Assembly: GCA_013152925.1 (NCBI GenBank)
Contig: JAADFK010000107.1
Coordinates: forward strand, 1 to 49,327
Direction: 5' to 3'
Source of the DNA: Acidobacteriota bacterium
GTDB taxonomy: Bacteria > Acidobacteriota > Thermoanaerobaculia > Thermoanaerobaculales > Sulfomarinibacteraceae
DNA: 49,327 nt
Shown here in pieces: positions 7,815 through 15,700 of the stretch (positions are counted from its first letter, which is position 1; the number at the start of each line of letters is the position of its first letter). A program made the translations under genes and the position numbers. The notes under the pieces were generated by a model. It was not told the origin of the DNA, made no database searches, and saw only the letters and a program-made list of their open reading frames with translations.

Positions 7815-8839
7815 CACGTGGCGGACTCTCCAAGCCGCTCACCGTACTGGCGGTCGTAGTAGGCGGCGAACTCCGCGTCCTGCTCGCGGATGGGCCGCCA
7901 CCACCGGGGGTTGTCCACGTACCAGCGCACGGTCGCTTCCAGGGCCGCAGCGAAATCGGTCTCCGGGGCAAAGCCGAGTGCGGCCAGCTTGCCGGCATCC
8001 AGGGAGTAGCGCCGGTCGTGCCCCGGCCGGTCCGTGACGAAGCGGATCAGATCGTGCGGCTTGCCCAGGATGTCGAGGATCCCCCTGGTCACCTCGAGGT
8101 TCGTCCTCTCGTTGCCCCCGGCGATGTTGTACACCTCGCCGGGCTCACCGCGGGACAGCAGGTACTCAATGGCCCGGCAGTGGTCGCCCACGTAGAGCCA
8201 GTCACGGACGTTGCCGCCGTCCCCGTAGAGCGGCAGCGGCCGGCCCGCCAGGGCGTTGGTGACGAAGAGCGGTACCAGCTTTTCCGGGTACTGGAAGGGA
8301 CCGAAGTTGTTGGAGGCCCGCGTGATGATCACGGGCACATCGTGGGAGGCCCAGAAGGAGTAGGCGATGCGGTCGCCGCCGGCCTTGGAGGCCGAGTAGG
8401 GGTTGCGGGGCATCAGGGGTGCGTCCTCGGTGAAGGAGCCCTCCTCGATGGAGCCGTAGACCTCGTCGGTGGAGATCTGGACGAAGCGCTCCACGCCGCG
8501 GCGCCGCGCCTCCTCCAGCAGGACCCATACGCCGTAGCAGTCGGTCTGGATGAAATGGCCAGCGCCCAGCAGCGAGCGGTCCACGTGGGTCTCCGCGGCG
8601 AAGTTGACCACCGCGTCGCACCCCTCCATGGCGCGCGAAACGGCTGCCGCATCGCAGATGTCGCCCTGAACGAAGCTGTAGCGCGGATCGCCGGCCACAT
8701 CCTCCAGGTTTTCCAGGCGCCCGGCGTAGGTCAGCGCATCCAGGTTGACCAGCTCGAGGTCCGGATACGCCGATAACATGTGCCGCACGAAATTCGAACC
8801 GATGAAGCCGCAGCCCCCGGTCACCAGTAGCTTCTTCAC
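7814..8839 (-). CDS. rmlB: dTDP-glucose 4,6-dehydratase
   Basis: A 341-residue extended short-chain dehydrogenase that converts dTDP-glucose to dTDP-4-keto-6-deoxyglucose, the committed step to dTDP-rhamnose. The NAD motif is TGGCGFIGSNF. AAETHVDRS and the active-site block QISTDEVYGS...YSASKAGGD (Thr, Asp, Glu then Tyr-x-x-x-Lys) are diagnostic of RmlB. TRASNNFGPFQYPEKLVP and GDGGNVRDWLYVGDH are also typical. The start is GTG at 8839 with GGAGGG eight bases upstream. It is the first gene of an overlapping unit with rmlD, the rmd-like gene and the prenyl-kinase fusion. Confidence 0.96.
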   Translation of the reverse strand: MKKLLVTGGCGFIGSNFVRHMLSAYPDLELVNLDALTYAGRLENLEDVAGDPRYSFVQGDICDAAAVSRAMEGCDAVVNFAAETHVDRSLLGAGHFIQTDCYGVWVLLEEARRRGVERFVQISTDEVYGSIEEGSFTEDAPLMPRNPYSASKAGGDRIAYSFWASHDVPVIITRASNNFGPFQYPEKLVPLFVTNALAGRPLPLYGDGGNVRDWLYVGDHCRAIEYLLSRGEPGEVYNIAGGNERTNLEVTRGILDILGKPHDLIRFVTDRPGHDRRYSLDAGKLAALGFAPETDFAAALEATVRWYVDNPRWWRPIREQDAEFAAYYDRQYGERLGESAT

Positions 8840-8914
8840 AGGATTACCCTCCCGGTGGAAACGTCCACGTCCACGTTCCGTGCAGCATGGTACCAGCCCG
8901 TGGCCGGACGCCGG

Positions 8915-9997
8915 TCAGACCAGGTATTCGCCGTCCCGGATGATCTCGACGGTGCGGCCGTTCGGGTGGATGACCACGGCGCGCCGCACCTGTACCGGGT
9001 TGCCTTTGGCATAGACGATGTCCTGGTGCACGACGGTCTCCGGCGAGGCGAAAGCGTCCACGCCCGTGACGCCGCCAAGGTGGTCCGAGCGGCCGAAGGC
9101 CCAGTGGAATCCAGCCTTCTCGTCCTCAAGCACGTTGCCCGTCACCACCGCCTTCTCGTTGACGCCGAAGGCGACCTCGGCGATGTTGGTCCTGGTGGGG
9201 TCCTCGGCAAAGTGCCCGGCGTACCGTTCCGCAACGGGGCCATCGCCCTCGACGACCATGACCCGGTTGTCCGTTACGTGGAAGAGGATCAGCTCCCCCT
9301 CCTCCATCACCGGGATGATCCCGGCGGTCCACGTTGGATCACCGTCGATCTCACCCTCGTAGGGCACCACGAAGGTCTCGCCCGAGGGAAGGTTGATGAT
9401 CCGGTCGCCCTCCTTGAATCGTGGCAGGAAACCGTCGTCCACCTCGGGCGTCCGGTGCCGCACGTCGAAGAAGCAGCGGTGGCCCGTCGAGAAGAGGACG
9501 TCCACGATCTCGGCGCCCGTCATGGCCTCTTCGATGATCTGGCAGCGGCGCGCGACCTCCGTGTAATTGGCGCTCAGAGAGGTCTCCTCCATGCTCCGCA
9601 GGATCCCCGGCATGGAAGCGGCCCGGAAGTCTTCCTGTTCCTCGGCCATCTCCGACAGGGGCGCCGTCGCCGAGAGCTCGGTCATGGCTAACACCAGGGT
9701 GGAGCCGAGCAGCGTCTCGCGCAGATCGACCTCCTCCCCCTCGAGCCAGCCGATTGCGGGAAGATCGGCGTTGTTGGCGCCCGTCGCCGGATAGCTGAGC
9801 ATGGGATTCACCTTGAAACCCAGCCGGCCGCCGAGCCGGGCAGCCGCCTCGCGCCACGCCTCCGCCATCTGACGCCGTTCCTGCCACTGGGGGTTGTCTG
9901 AAATGTCGTCGTGGGGCAGATCGATCATGACCGTGACGATCTCCCCCTCCTGGAGCTGAAAGACATCCTCGAGAAGCCGTTCCACGTCGAAGCTCAT
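8915..9997 (-). CDS. M29-type (aminopeptidase T / AmpS-like) metallopeptidase
   Basis: A 360-residue cytoplasmic protein resembling the M29 aminopeptidases, which remove N-terminal residues using a dinuclear metal site. Visible family blocks are NLPSGETFVVPYEGE (a first metal Glu), NIAEVAFGVNEKA (second Glu), a DEKAGFHWAFGRSDHLGG block (Glu and His ligands), and HQDIVYAKG near the C-terminus (His and Asp). The match is clear in order and spacing, but the N-terminal half is divergent, so specificity is unknown. The ATG at 9997 follows AAGGAG by eight bases; a longer upstream reading to 10102 is not needed. It is transcribed divergently from the oxidoreductase at 10081, and its probable -10 (TACAAT, 10043-10048) overlaps that gene's promoter region. 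Confidence 0.75.
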   Translation of the reverse strand: MSFDVERLLEDVFQLQEGEIVTVMIDLPHDDISDNPQWQERRQMAEAWREAAARLGGRLGFKVNPMLSYPATGANNADLPAIGWLEGEEVDLRETLLGSTLVLAMTELSATAPLSEMAEEQEDFRAASMPGILRSMEETSLSANYTEVARRCQIIEEAMTGAEIVDVLFSTGHRCFFDVRHRTPEVDDGFLPRFKEGDRIINLPSGETFVVPYEGEIDGDPTWTAGIIPVMEEGELILFHVTDNRVMVVEGDGPVAERYAGHFAEDPTRTNIAEVAFGVNEKAVVTGNVLEDEKAGFHWAFGRSDHLGGVTGVDAFASPETVVHQDIVYAKGNPVQVRRAVVIHPNGRTVEIIRDGEYLV

Positions 9998-10042
9998 GCT
10001 GATGACTCCTTTCCCACGGCAGGCGACTGCCGCCGAGCGCTC

Positions 10043-10048
10043 ATTGTA
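10043..10048 (-). promoter_or_regulatory. Probable -10 element (TACAAT) of the M29 peptidase gene
   Basis: The minus-strand hexamer TACAAT lies about 46 bases before the ATG at 9997, giving a leader of roughly 39 bases that includes AAGGAG. No convincing -35 is seen. The element occupies the same bases as a TTGTAC word at 10044-10049 in the divergent promoter, so the two transcription units probably compete. Confidence 0.45.
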
Positions 10049-10068
10049 CTCCGCCGGACCGGTTACGC

Positions 10069-10080
10069 TATCCTGCCCCC
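10069..10080 (+). promoter_or_regulatory. Leaderless promoter -10 (TATCCT), oxidoreductase gene
   Basis: TATCCT at 10069-10074 ends six bases before the ATG at 10081. The intervening bases are GCCCCC, so there is no Shine-Dalgarno and transcription would start at or next to the A of the ATG. TTGTAC at 10044-10049 could be a -35 at a long 19-base spacing. Confidence 0.45.
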
Positions 10081-11031
10081 ATGAGCGAGACGAGCCCCAC
10101 ATCGACGATGACGACGGCCGTGGTGGGTACCGGGCACCTTGGACGGCACCACGTGCGGCTCATGGCGGCGAACCCCGACGTCACCTGCCTCGGCGCTTTC
10201 GATACCGACCGCCGACGCCTGGAGAAGATCGCCTCGGAGCACGGCGTTCCCGCGCTTCCCAGCCTCGAGGCGGCCGCCCGGGCGGATGCCGTCGTTGTTG
10301 CCACCCCCACGATCTTTCACCGGGAGGTGGCCGGGTTCCTCCTGGAGTCCGGCTGCCACGTCCTGGTGGAGAAACCCATCGCGGCGAGCGTGGAGCAGGC
10401 CCGGGAGCTCGTGGCCCTGGCCACCGCCTCGGGGCGCGTCCTGGCCGTGGGCCACGTGGAGTACCACAACCCGGCCGTCCAGTCGGCCCTCAGCCTGGCC
10501 GATGGCGTCCGCTACCTGGAGAGCCAGCGCCTCTCACCCTTCACGGCGCGCTCCGTGGACGTGGACGTGGTCCTCGACCTGATGATCCATGACATCCAGA
10601 TCACCCTGGCCATCGCCGGCGAGGATCCCGCCGAGATCCGCGCCGTCGGCGTCCCCGTGCTGACGGACAAGGTGGACCTTTGCCACGCCTGGATCGAGTT
10701 CCCCTCGGGGCTCGTCGCCAACCTGACGGCCAGCCGCGTTTCCGCCGAGCGAATCCGCAAGCTTCGGCTCTTCGCCCGCGACAGCTATTTCTCCGTGGAC
10801 TACGCCGAACAGTCGGTCCACTCCGCCAAGCTCGTACGGGGGCACGACGGCGCCGAGATCGTTCCCCGGAAGGTCAGCATCGAGAAGCAGGAGCCCCTGG
10901 CCGCGGAGCACACCGCCTTTCTCGCCGCCTGCCGCGGTGAGGACACCCCGATCGTGAGTGGGGCATCCGGCGCGCGTGCCCTGGAGGCCGCCATCGAGAT
11001 CCGCCACCAGGCCGAACGCCGCTCCGTCTGA
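10081..11031 (+). CDS. Gfo/Idh/MocA-family NAD(P)-dependent oxidoreductase
   Basis: A 316-residue protein with the two-domain Gfo/Idh/MocA layout. The N-terminal Rossmann fold has VVGTGHLGRHH (GxGxxG). The VEKPIA segment near residue 98 contains the EKP motif whose Lys takes part in catalysis. The C-terminal half is the family's beta-sheet dimerisation and substrate domain, with an HDIQITLAIAG helix near residue 165. These enzymes oxidise or reduce sugars, inositols or sugar nucleotides; the substrate here is unknown. A second possible ATG, nine codons in, starts closer to the Rossmann strand. There is no Shine-Dalgarno before either, and the first ATG has a -10 hexamer six bases upstream, so I kept it. 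It is monocistronic and converges on the protease gene at 11290. Confidence 0.85.
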   Translation: MSETSPTSTMTTAVVGTGHLGRHHVRLMAANPDVTCLGAFDTDRRRLEKIASEHGVPALPSLEAAARADAVVVATPTIFHREVAGFLLESGCHVLVEKPIAASVEQARELVALATASGRVLAVGHVEYHNPAVQSALSLADGVRYLESQRLSPFTARSVDVDVVLDLMIHDIQITLAIAGEDPAEIRAVGVPVLTDKVDLCHAWIEFPSGLVANLTASRVSAERIRKLRLFARDSYFSVDYAEQSVHSAKLVRGHDGAEIVPRKVSIEKQEPLAAEHTAFLAACRGEDTPIVSGASGARALEAAIEIRHQAERRSV

Positions 11032-11090
11032 GCCCCGCGGCACGACACACCAAGAACAGGGCCGGGAGCCAGAAGCGAAAAGGGCGTACT

Positions 11091-11203
11091 GGGGACACTG
11101 TTCTTATAGAACACCTGAATGCTCCGCGGCACGGTGGAGAACGGCCGGGTCCGGGTGGCAGGTCAGGGCACCGTTCGAGCCAGTCAGGAAGATCAGTGTC
11201 CCC
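11091..11203. mobile_element. MITE-like or REP-like inverted-repeat element, about 113 bases
   Basis: GGGGACACTG at 11091-11100 is matched by a perfect inverted copy, CAGTGTCCCC, at 11194-11203. Extended ends read ACTGGGGACACTGTTC and, inverted, CAAGGGGACACTGATC. The element lies in the 258-base gap between two convergent genes and holds no reading frame I can support. Short GGGGACACTG-type ends are the sort of sequence carried by small non-autonomous elements moved by a transposase elsewhere in the genome. No transposase is present here. Confidence 0.4.
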
Positions 11204-11289
11204 TTGTCGTCTTCCGAGGAAGAGCCGGCGCCCGGACCGCATCTCCCGATGCCCTGGGGGGTTGCGTCGTCCGTTCCGGAGACTTCGCC

Positions 11290-12144
11290 TCAGCCCTGGC
11301 GTTGGTGCGTACCGCTCTCTTTTCGGTGGTAGGGGACTGGGATAAACTCCACGGTGGGCGCGTGGCGGGTCGGCTGAGGGTGAAGCTCCATCAGCTCATA
11401 GATTTCTCGCGGCATGTCCGTGGAAACTGAAAGCCCGCTTTCCCTGACATCGTCCACGCCAAAGGCATGGTCATGTGTGAAATGACCCTGGGAGAGCCTC
11501 TCGGTCAACGCGTCCACCTTCTCGTCCGGGATCTGCCCTTGAAGCAGCTCCCTGACCGTGTCCCCCACCTGTTTGAGGGCCATCCTGGCCTGGTCGGCCT
11601 GGATCAGGGTCTCGTCGTCGCACTCCTTGACGCCCTTGGCCTCCACCACGCGAACGAGGCTGGCCGCCGCCCGCTGGCCGAGCTGGGGATCCACGGGTCC
11701 AAGGACGGCACTATGATCCATGACGATCTCGTCCGCCGCCAGGGCGATCAGGGTCCCGCCCGACATGGCGTAGTGGGGCACGAAGACCGTGGTCTTCGCC
11801 GGGTGCCGCTTGATGGCCCGGGCGATTTGCTCGGCGGCGAGCACGAGCCCTCCCGGCGTGTGGAGCACCAGGTCGATGGGGACCTCCCCGTCCGTCAGCT
11901 TGATGGCCCGCAGGATCTGCTCGGAGTCCTGGATGTCGATGAACTTGACCAGGGGAAAGCCCAGGAAGCTCATCTGCTCCTGGCGATGGATCAGCGTGAT
12001 GACCCGGCTACCCCGCCGGCGTTCCAGTGCCCGCATCAGCTTGAGGCGGGCCGAGGTCAGCATCCTCTGCTGCAACAGGGGCTGCAAGGAGACGATAATC
12101 AGGAAGATCCAGAACAGACTCCCGAGGTTGAATCCGTGATCCAT
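11290..12144 (-). CDS. Membrane-anchored Clp-fold serine protease, SDH proteinase family
   Basis: A 284-residue protein. Residues about 8-26 (LGSLFWIFLIIVSLQPLLQ) form a single N-terminal membrane anchor. The rest is a ClpP/crotonase-fold domain like the serine dehydrogenase proteinase family, related to SppA. The oxyanion strand is DLVLHTPGG near residue 91-99, and the putative nucleophile is Ser128 in HYAMSGGTLIA. A VLGPVDPQLG loop follows, with a helical lid up to FTHDHAFGVDDV. Such proteins are thought to cut membrane or secreted peptides near the inner membrane; no substrate is evident. The ATG at 12144 follows GGGAGG. It appears to be a single-gene unit. Confidence 0.83.
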   Translation of the reverse strand: MDHGFNLGSLFWIFLIIVSLQPLLQQRMLTSARLKLMRALERRRGSRVITLIHRQEQMSFLGFPLVKFIDIQDSEQILRAIKLTDGEVPIDLVLHTPGGLVLAAEQIARAIKRHPAKTTVFVPHYAMSGGTLIALAADEIVMDHSAVLGPVDPQLGQRAAASLVRVVEAKGVKECDDETLIQADQARMALKQVGDTVRELLQGQIPDEKVDALTERLSQGHFTHDHAFGVDDVRESGLSVSTDMPREIYELMELHPQPTRHAPTVEFIPVPYHRKESGTHQRQG

Positions 12145-12180
12145 GCCGAACCTCCCGGGGACGTCGTGGGCTCAGGACCG

Positions 12181-12210
12181 GGATCCGGACACTGACCTGT
12201 CCGGACATCC
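12181..12210. promoter_or_regulatory. Inverted repeat upstream of the Clp-fold protease gene
   Basis: CCGGACA (12185-12191) pairs with TGTCCGG (12198-12204) around a 6-base loop. Flanking GGAT (12181-12184) and ATCC (12207-12210) extend the stem across a 2-base bulge. It lies 37-66 bases before the protease start and about 95 bases past the stop of the ceramide synthase gene. It could be an operator or a terminator lacking a U-tract. Confidence 0.3.
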
Positions 12211-12215
12211 AAACC

Positions 12216-12268
12216 CTTCCCCTCACACCCCCATGTTTCCTCTATCTTCTATCCCCTCGCTCCTCACA
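12216..12268 (-). repeat. Purine-rich intergenic tract
   Basis: On the minus strand this reads GTGAGGAGCGAGGGGATAGA, then AGATAGAGGAAAC and ATGGGGGTGTGAGGGGAAG. It shares words with the tracts at 3466-3512 and 17326-17357 (GTGAGGGG, GAGCGAGG, GGGATRGA). It lies just downstream of the ceramide synthase gene, and the other tracts also lie near gene ends. Confidence 0.4.
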
Positions 12269-12303
12269 TTGTAATTCGCTTCTCGAGGTGGCGCGAGGGG
12301 ACA

Positions 12304-13452
12304 TCACTGCGCTACGGGTTTCTCGTAGAAGCGATAGGTCCTGTACAGCTTGCCGTCCATGATCTTGATGGTGCCCTTGACCAGCTCGTTGTCCTCCAGG
12401 ATCCACGAGTACTCCGACCACGAGTAGCCGATGCGGAGCGCCTCCTGAATCGACTCGTAGACCAGCATCCCCTCGATGCCCCGCTTCCGGAACCTTTGCT
12501 TGACCCCCATGGTGATGACTCTCAAGCCCTCCATGGTCTCCGGTTTGGACTTCAGGAGATGCCCGAGGGTCCTCAGAGGGTGCTTCCAGGGGGAGCCATC
12601 CAGATCCTTGAGCACCGGGTTCCAGTCGGGCACGGCGAGGATGAAGCCTGCCACCTCGCCGTCGAGGAAGGCGAAGCGCAGGAGATCCGGCTGGACCAGC
12701 GGCTTGAGCTCGCGGGCCAGCCAGTTGATCTCCCCTTCGGACATGGGGATGAAACCCCAGTTCTTTTCCCAGGCGTCGTTGTAGATCTCCTGCACCAGCT
12801 GGACCTCGCCGTGAAAGTCCTTGAGGTTGGCCTTCCGTGTTGTTACACCGGGGTATTTCCTCCGGGCCCTCTCGACCAGACGTCCCAGCCGGTCCAGGCT
12901 CCGTCCATGGACCGGGGAGATGTACGCGTAGAGATCCTTGACCTTGGCGTAGCCGGCTTCCTCCAGGAGAGACGGGTAGTACCCCGGGTTGTAGGTCATC
13001 ATCAGAACGGGCGGCCCGTCGAAACCCTCGATCAAGAGCCCGCACTCGTAGTTGGTCGAGGGGTTGGCTGGCCCACGGACGGCATCCAGCTTCCTGCCCG
13101 CCCCCCATGCCTCGACGGCGGCCATCAACCCCTCCGCCACCTCCATCCGGTCGACCGACTCGAAGAACCCGAAGAAGCCGATGTTTTCCCCGTGGTAACG
13201 GTTGTGGGCGTGGTTGAGGATGGCCGCCACACGGCCCACAACCTGCCGTCCCTCCCACGCCAGAAAGAGCTCGATCTCGGCGTCCTGACCACCGCCGTAA
13301 AAGGGATGCTTCTCCTGATCGAGGAGCTCGCGGACCGAGGCCTTGAGCGGCGGCACCCAGTTGGGATCGTTCCGGTAGATCCGCCAGGGAAGATCGATGA
13401 ACAGGGCCAGATCGCCCCGACCGCGGACCGGACGCACCTCGATGGCAGCCAT
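12304..13452 (-). CDS. bcerS: Probable bacterial ceramide synthase, GNAT-like N-acyltransferase
   Basis: A 382-residue protein of the GNAT-like family that accompanies serine palmitoyltransferase genes in bacteria. In Caulobacter a protein of this kind, annotated as a GCN5-related acetyltransferase, is the ceramide synthase that N-acylates the sphingoid base. Visible features are an N-terminal RIYRNDPNWVPPL motif, a first acyltransferase-like core (VGRVAAILNHAHNRYHGE, GFFGFFESVDR), a conserved VRGPANPSTNYECGLLIEG block, and a second core with FAFLDGEVAGFILAVPD and MGVKQRFRKRGIEGMLV, the usual CoA-pyrophosphate loop position of GNAT folds. It ends TYRFYEKPVAQ. The ATG overlaps the spt stop (TGATG), so it is translated with spt. 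The family is certain by context and motifs; the reaction is inferred. Confidence 0.78.
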   Translation of the reverse strand: MAAIEVRPVRGRGDLALFIDLPWRIYRNDPNWVPPLKASVRELLDQEKHPFYGGGQDAEIELFLAWEGRQVVGRVAAILNHAHNRYHGENIGFFGFFESVDRMEVAEGLMAAVEAWGAGRKLDAVRGPANPSTNYECGLLIEGFDGPPVLMMTYNPGYYPSLLEEAGYAKVKDLYAYISPVHGRSLDRLGRLVERARRKYPGVTTRKANLKDFHGEVQLVQEIYNDAWEKNWGFIPMSEGEINWLARELKPLVQPDLLRFAFLDGEVAGFILAVPDWNPVLKDLDGSPWKHPLRTLGHLLKSKPETMEGLRVITMGVKQRFRKRGIEGMLVYESIQEALRIGYSWSEYSWILEDNELVKGTIKIMDGKLYRTYRFYEKPVAQ

Positions 13453-14636
13453 CAGCCGATCACTCCAAGCTCCCGGCCGACCTTGGCAAAGGCTGCCAGG
13501 GCTCGATCCAAATGTTCACGGGTGTGCGTGGCCATGTAGGAGGTACGGATCATGGCCCGCCCCGGCGGCACCGCCGGGGAAACCACGGGGTTGACGAAAG
13601 CGCCTTCTTCAGCGAGCCGTTTGGTCATCATGAACGCTGTCATGTCCTCGCCCACCACCAGGGGAATGACCGGCGAGTCGGCGTTGCCCGTGTCGTAGCC
13701 AAGGCCCTTGAGCTCACGGGCCATGTAGGCCGTGTTGTCCCAGAGCCGCTGCCGGCGCTCGGGCTCCCGCTGGATGATCTCCAGGGCCTTGCGGACCGAG
13801 GCCACCGACGCCGGGGGCGGCGAGGCCGAGAAGATCAACGGCCGGGCCGTGTGCTGGATCCAGTCGATGACCTTGGCCTCGCCGGCGATGTAGCCGCCGA
13901 CGGCCGCCAGCGACTTGGAGAAGGTCCCCATGATGAGGTCCACATCCTCCTCGACGCCGAAGTGCTCCGGCGTGCCCCGGCCGTTCTTCCCGAAGACACC
14001 CACCGCGTGGGCATCGTCGACCATGAGGCGCGCACCGTGCCGCTTCTTGAGCTCCACGAGCTTCGGCAGGTCGGCCAGGTCGCCCTCCATGGAGAAGACA
14101 CCGTCCACGACGATCAGCTTGCCCTTGTCCGTATCGGCCACCTCGAGACGGTGCTCCAGGTCCTCGAGGTCGTTGTGGCGGAACTTGACCGTCCTGCCGA
14201 AACCCAGCCGGGCGCCGTCGATGATGCAGGCGTGATCGTAGGCGTCAAGGAAGACCATGTCGCGGCGGTCCAGAAGGCAGGCGATGGTCCCCAGGTTGAC
14301 CTGGAAACCCGTGGAAAAGGTCAGGGCGCGCTCCCGGCCGAGAAAGTGTGCCAGCTCCTCCTCGAGCTGGACATGAATGTCCAGGGTACCGTTGAGGAAC
14401 CGGGACCCGGCGGTTCCGCTGCCGAACTCCCGGACCGCCTGGATGGCGGCCTCCTTGATCTCGGGATGGCTGGTCAATCCAAGGTAGTTGTTGGAGCCCA
14501 GCATGACCAGCTCACGCCCGTCCATGATCACCACGGGGTCCTGGCCCGACGAGATGGAGCGGAAATAGGGGTAGAAGCCCGACCGGCGGGCCTCCTCGGC
14601 GTCCTCGAAATCGAAGCACTTCTGGAATACGTCCAC
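13452..14636 (-). CDS. spt: Serine palmitoyltransferase (PLP-dependent alpha-oxoamine synthase)
   Basis: A 394-residue, soluble type-I-fold PLP enzyme that condenses serine with an acyl thioester to a 3-ketosphingoid base. It has the AOS family blocks SNNYLGL (residue 48), GTAGSRFLNGTLDIH (74), FSTGFQVN (107), DAYDHACIIDGARL (131) and FRHNDLEDLE (152). VDGVFSMEGDLADLP comes at 176, DDAHAVGVFG at 207 and the PLP lysine in GTFSKSLAAVGG (Lys about 241). SRFLNGTLDIHVQLEEELA and YPYFRSISS are closer to bacterial Spt than to KBL or BioF. I moved the start to GTG 14636, which follows GGAGGTCAT; the reading further upstream is untranslated leader. Its neighbours cerR and bcerS support the sphingolipid assignment over glycine C-acetyltransferase, which stays as an alternative. 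Confidence 0.83.
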   Translation of the reverse strand: MDVFQKCFDFEDAEEARRSGFYPYFRSISSGQDPVVIMDGRELVMLGSNNYLGLTSHPEIKEAAIQAVREFGSGTAGSRFLNGTLDIHVQLEEELAHFLGRERALTFSTGFQVNLGTIACLLDRRDMVFLDAYDHACIIDGARLGFGRTVKFRHNDLEDLEHRLEVADTDKGKLIVVDGVFSMEGDLADLPKLVELKKRHGARLMVDDAHAVGVFGKNGRGTPEHFGVEEDVDLIMGTFSKSLAAVGGYIAGEAKVIDWIQHTARPLIFSASPPPASVASVRKALEIIQREPERRQRLWDNTAYMARELKGLGYDTGNADSPVIPLVVGEDMTAFMMTKRLAEEGAFVNPVVSPAVPPGRAMIRTSYMATHTREHLDRALAAFAKVGRELGVIG

Positions 14637-14671
14637 ATGACCTCCGTACGGGCCTGGCCCGTCGTCGAATC

Positions 14672-15700
14672 TTACCGCAGCCAGCCCATTTCCCGGTACC
14701 ACGCCCACGTCAGCGCCGCGCCCCTGGGAAACTCGACCCACTCCGAGATACCAAGGGCTTCCAGGGAATCGTGTGTCCTCAGCGTCCAGTGCCGGGCGGT
14801 CAGCTCCCGGGCCTTGTCGCGAGTCATGGCGACCTTCCTGAAACCCAGGTGCTGTAAACCGCTTCCCGCCGTCCCCACGATCCCGAGGAGCGTTTCCGGA
14901 AGGGGGATGATCCGCGCCCTGACACCGCCGGCCCCGGCCAACAGCTGGACGAGCGCTGTCATGCGGTACGGGTAGGGCTCCCCAAGGTGGTAAACCCGCC
15001 CCGTGACAACACCCGGACGCGCTGCCGCCAGGATGGCCCGCACCACGTCACCGACCCAGGCCATGGTCACCCACCTGTCCCCCCGGGGGATGGGCACGAT
15101 CCCGCGGGAGGCCAGCCTGAAGAACTGGAGCACGTCGATGTCGCGCGGGCCGAAGATGGCCGGCGGCCGCAGGATCAACCAGCTGCCCCCCGCCCCCAAT
15201 CGGCGAATCTCCTCCTCCGCCCCCAGCTTGGAGCGGCCGTAAGCCGAGATTGGGTGTGGCTCCGCCTCGGGTCCCAGCCCGTCGATTCCGGGTGAGGGAC
15301 CCAGGGCCGCCTGGGAGGAGACATGGACCACGCGGGCCATCGGGGCCACCTCGCGCACCGCCTCCACGAGCCGGGCAGTTCCCTCCCGGTTGCCACGCTC
15401 GAACGCCTCCGTGCTGGCGGCCCGGACGACACCTGCCAGGTGGAGCACCGTCCGAGCGCCTTCTACCAGCGTGCGAAGGGCCTCACCGTCCTCCAGGGAG
15501 CCCTCCACGAAATCCGCACCGGCCCCGGCGATCCAGCGTGGGCTCGCCGGGTCCCGCACCAGGACCCTCGGCCGGATCCCGGCGGCGCACAGTGTCTCCA
15601 CCACGTGGGACCCGACGAAGCCCGTCCCGCCCGTCAGCGCGACGGGTTCCTCGAGCCCCTGAGCGGCCCCGGCCCCGACCAGAGGAGAATCAGCCGCCAT
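14672..15700 (-). CDS. cerR: NAD-dependent epimerase/dehydratase, probable ceramide reductase CerR
   Basis: A 342-residue extended short-chain dehydrogenase. The Rossmann motif is VALTGGTGFVGSHV near residue 21-34. The active-site strand VVHVSSQAALGPSPG is followed by Tyr-x-x-x-Lys in SAYGRSKLGAEE, and LRPPAIFGPRD closes the fold. The C-terminal half carries the YHLGEPYPYRM block that positions substrate. In Caulobacter an enzyme of this superfamily reduces the 3-keto group of ceramide after N-acylation, and its gene sits beside spt. Here cerR, spt and bcerS follow in order. The ATG at 15700 overlaps the end of queD by 11 bases. No Shine-Dalgarno is obvious, so it probably depends on coupling. 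The exact substrate is inferred from context. Confidence 0.75.
   Translation of the reverse strand: MAADSPLVGAGAAQGLEEPVALTGGTGFVGSHVVETLCAAGIRPRVLVRDPASPRWIAGAGADFVEGSLEDGEALRTLVEGARTVLHLAGVVRAASTEAFERGNREGTARLVEAVREVAPMARVVHVSSQAALGPSPGIDGLGPEAEPHPISAYGRSKLGAEEEIRRLGAGGSWLILRPPAIFGPRDIDVLQFFRLASRGIVPIPRGDRWVTMAWVGDVVRAILAAARPGVVTGRVYHLGEPYPYRMTALVQLLAGAGGVRARIIPLPETLLGIVGTAGSGLQHLGFRKVAMTRDKARELTARHWTLRTHDSLEALGISEWVEFPRGAALTWAWYREMGWLR

Noticed and set aside
11032-11289. A small gene in the gap between the oxidoreductase and the Clp-fold protease
   Set aside because: Open frames there have no ribosome site and are Arg/Gly/Ser-rich; the inverted-repeat element is a better explanation.
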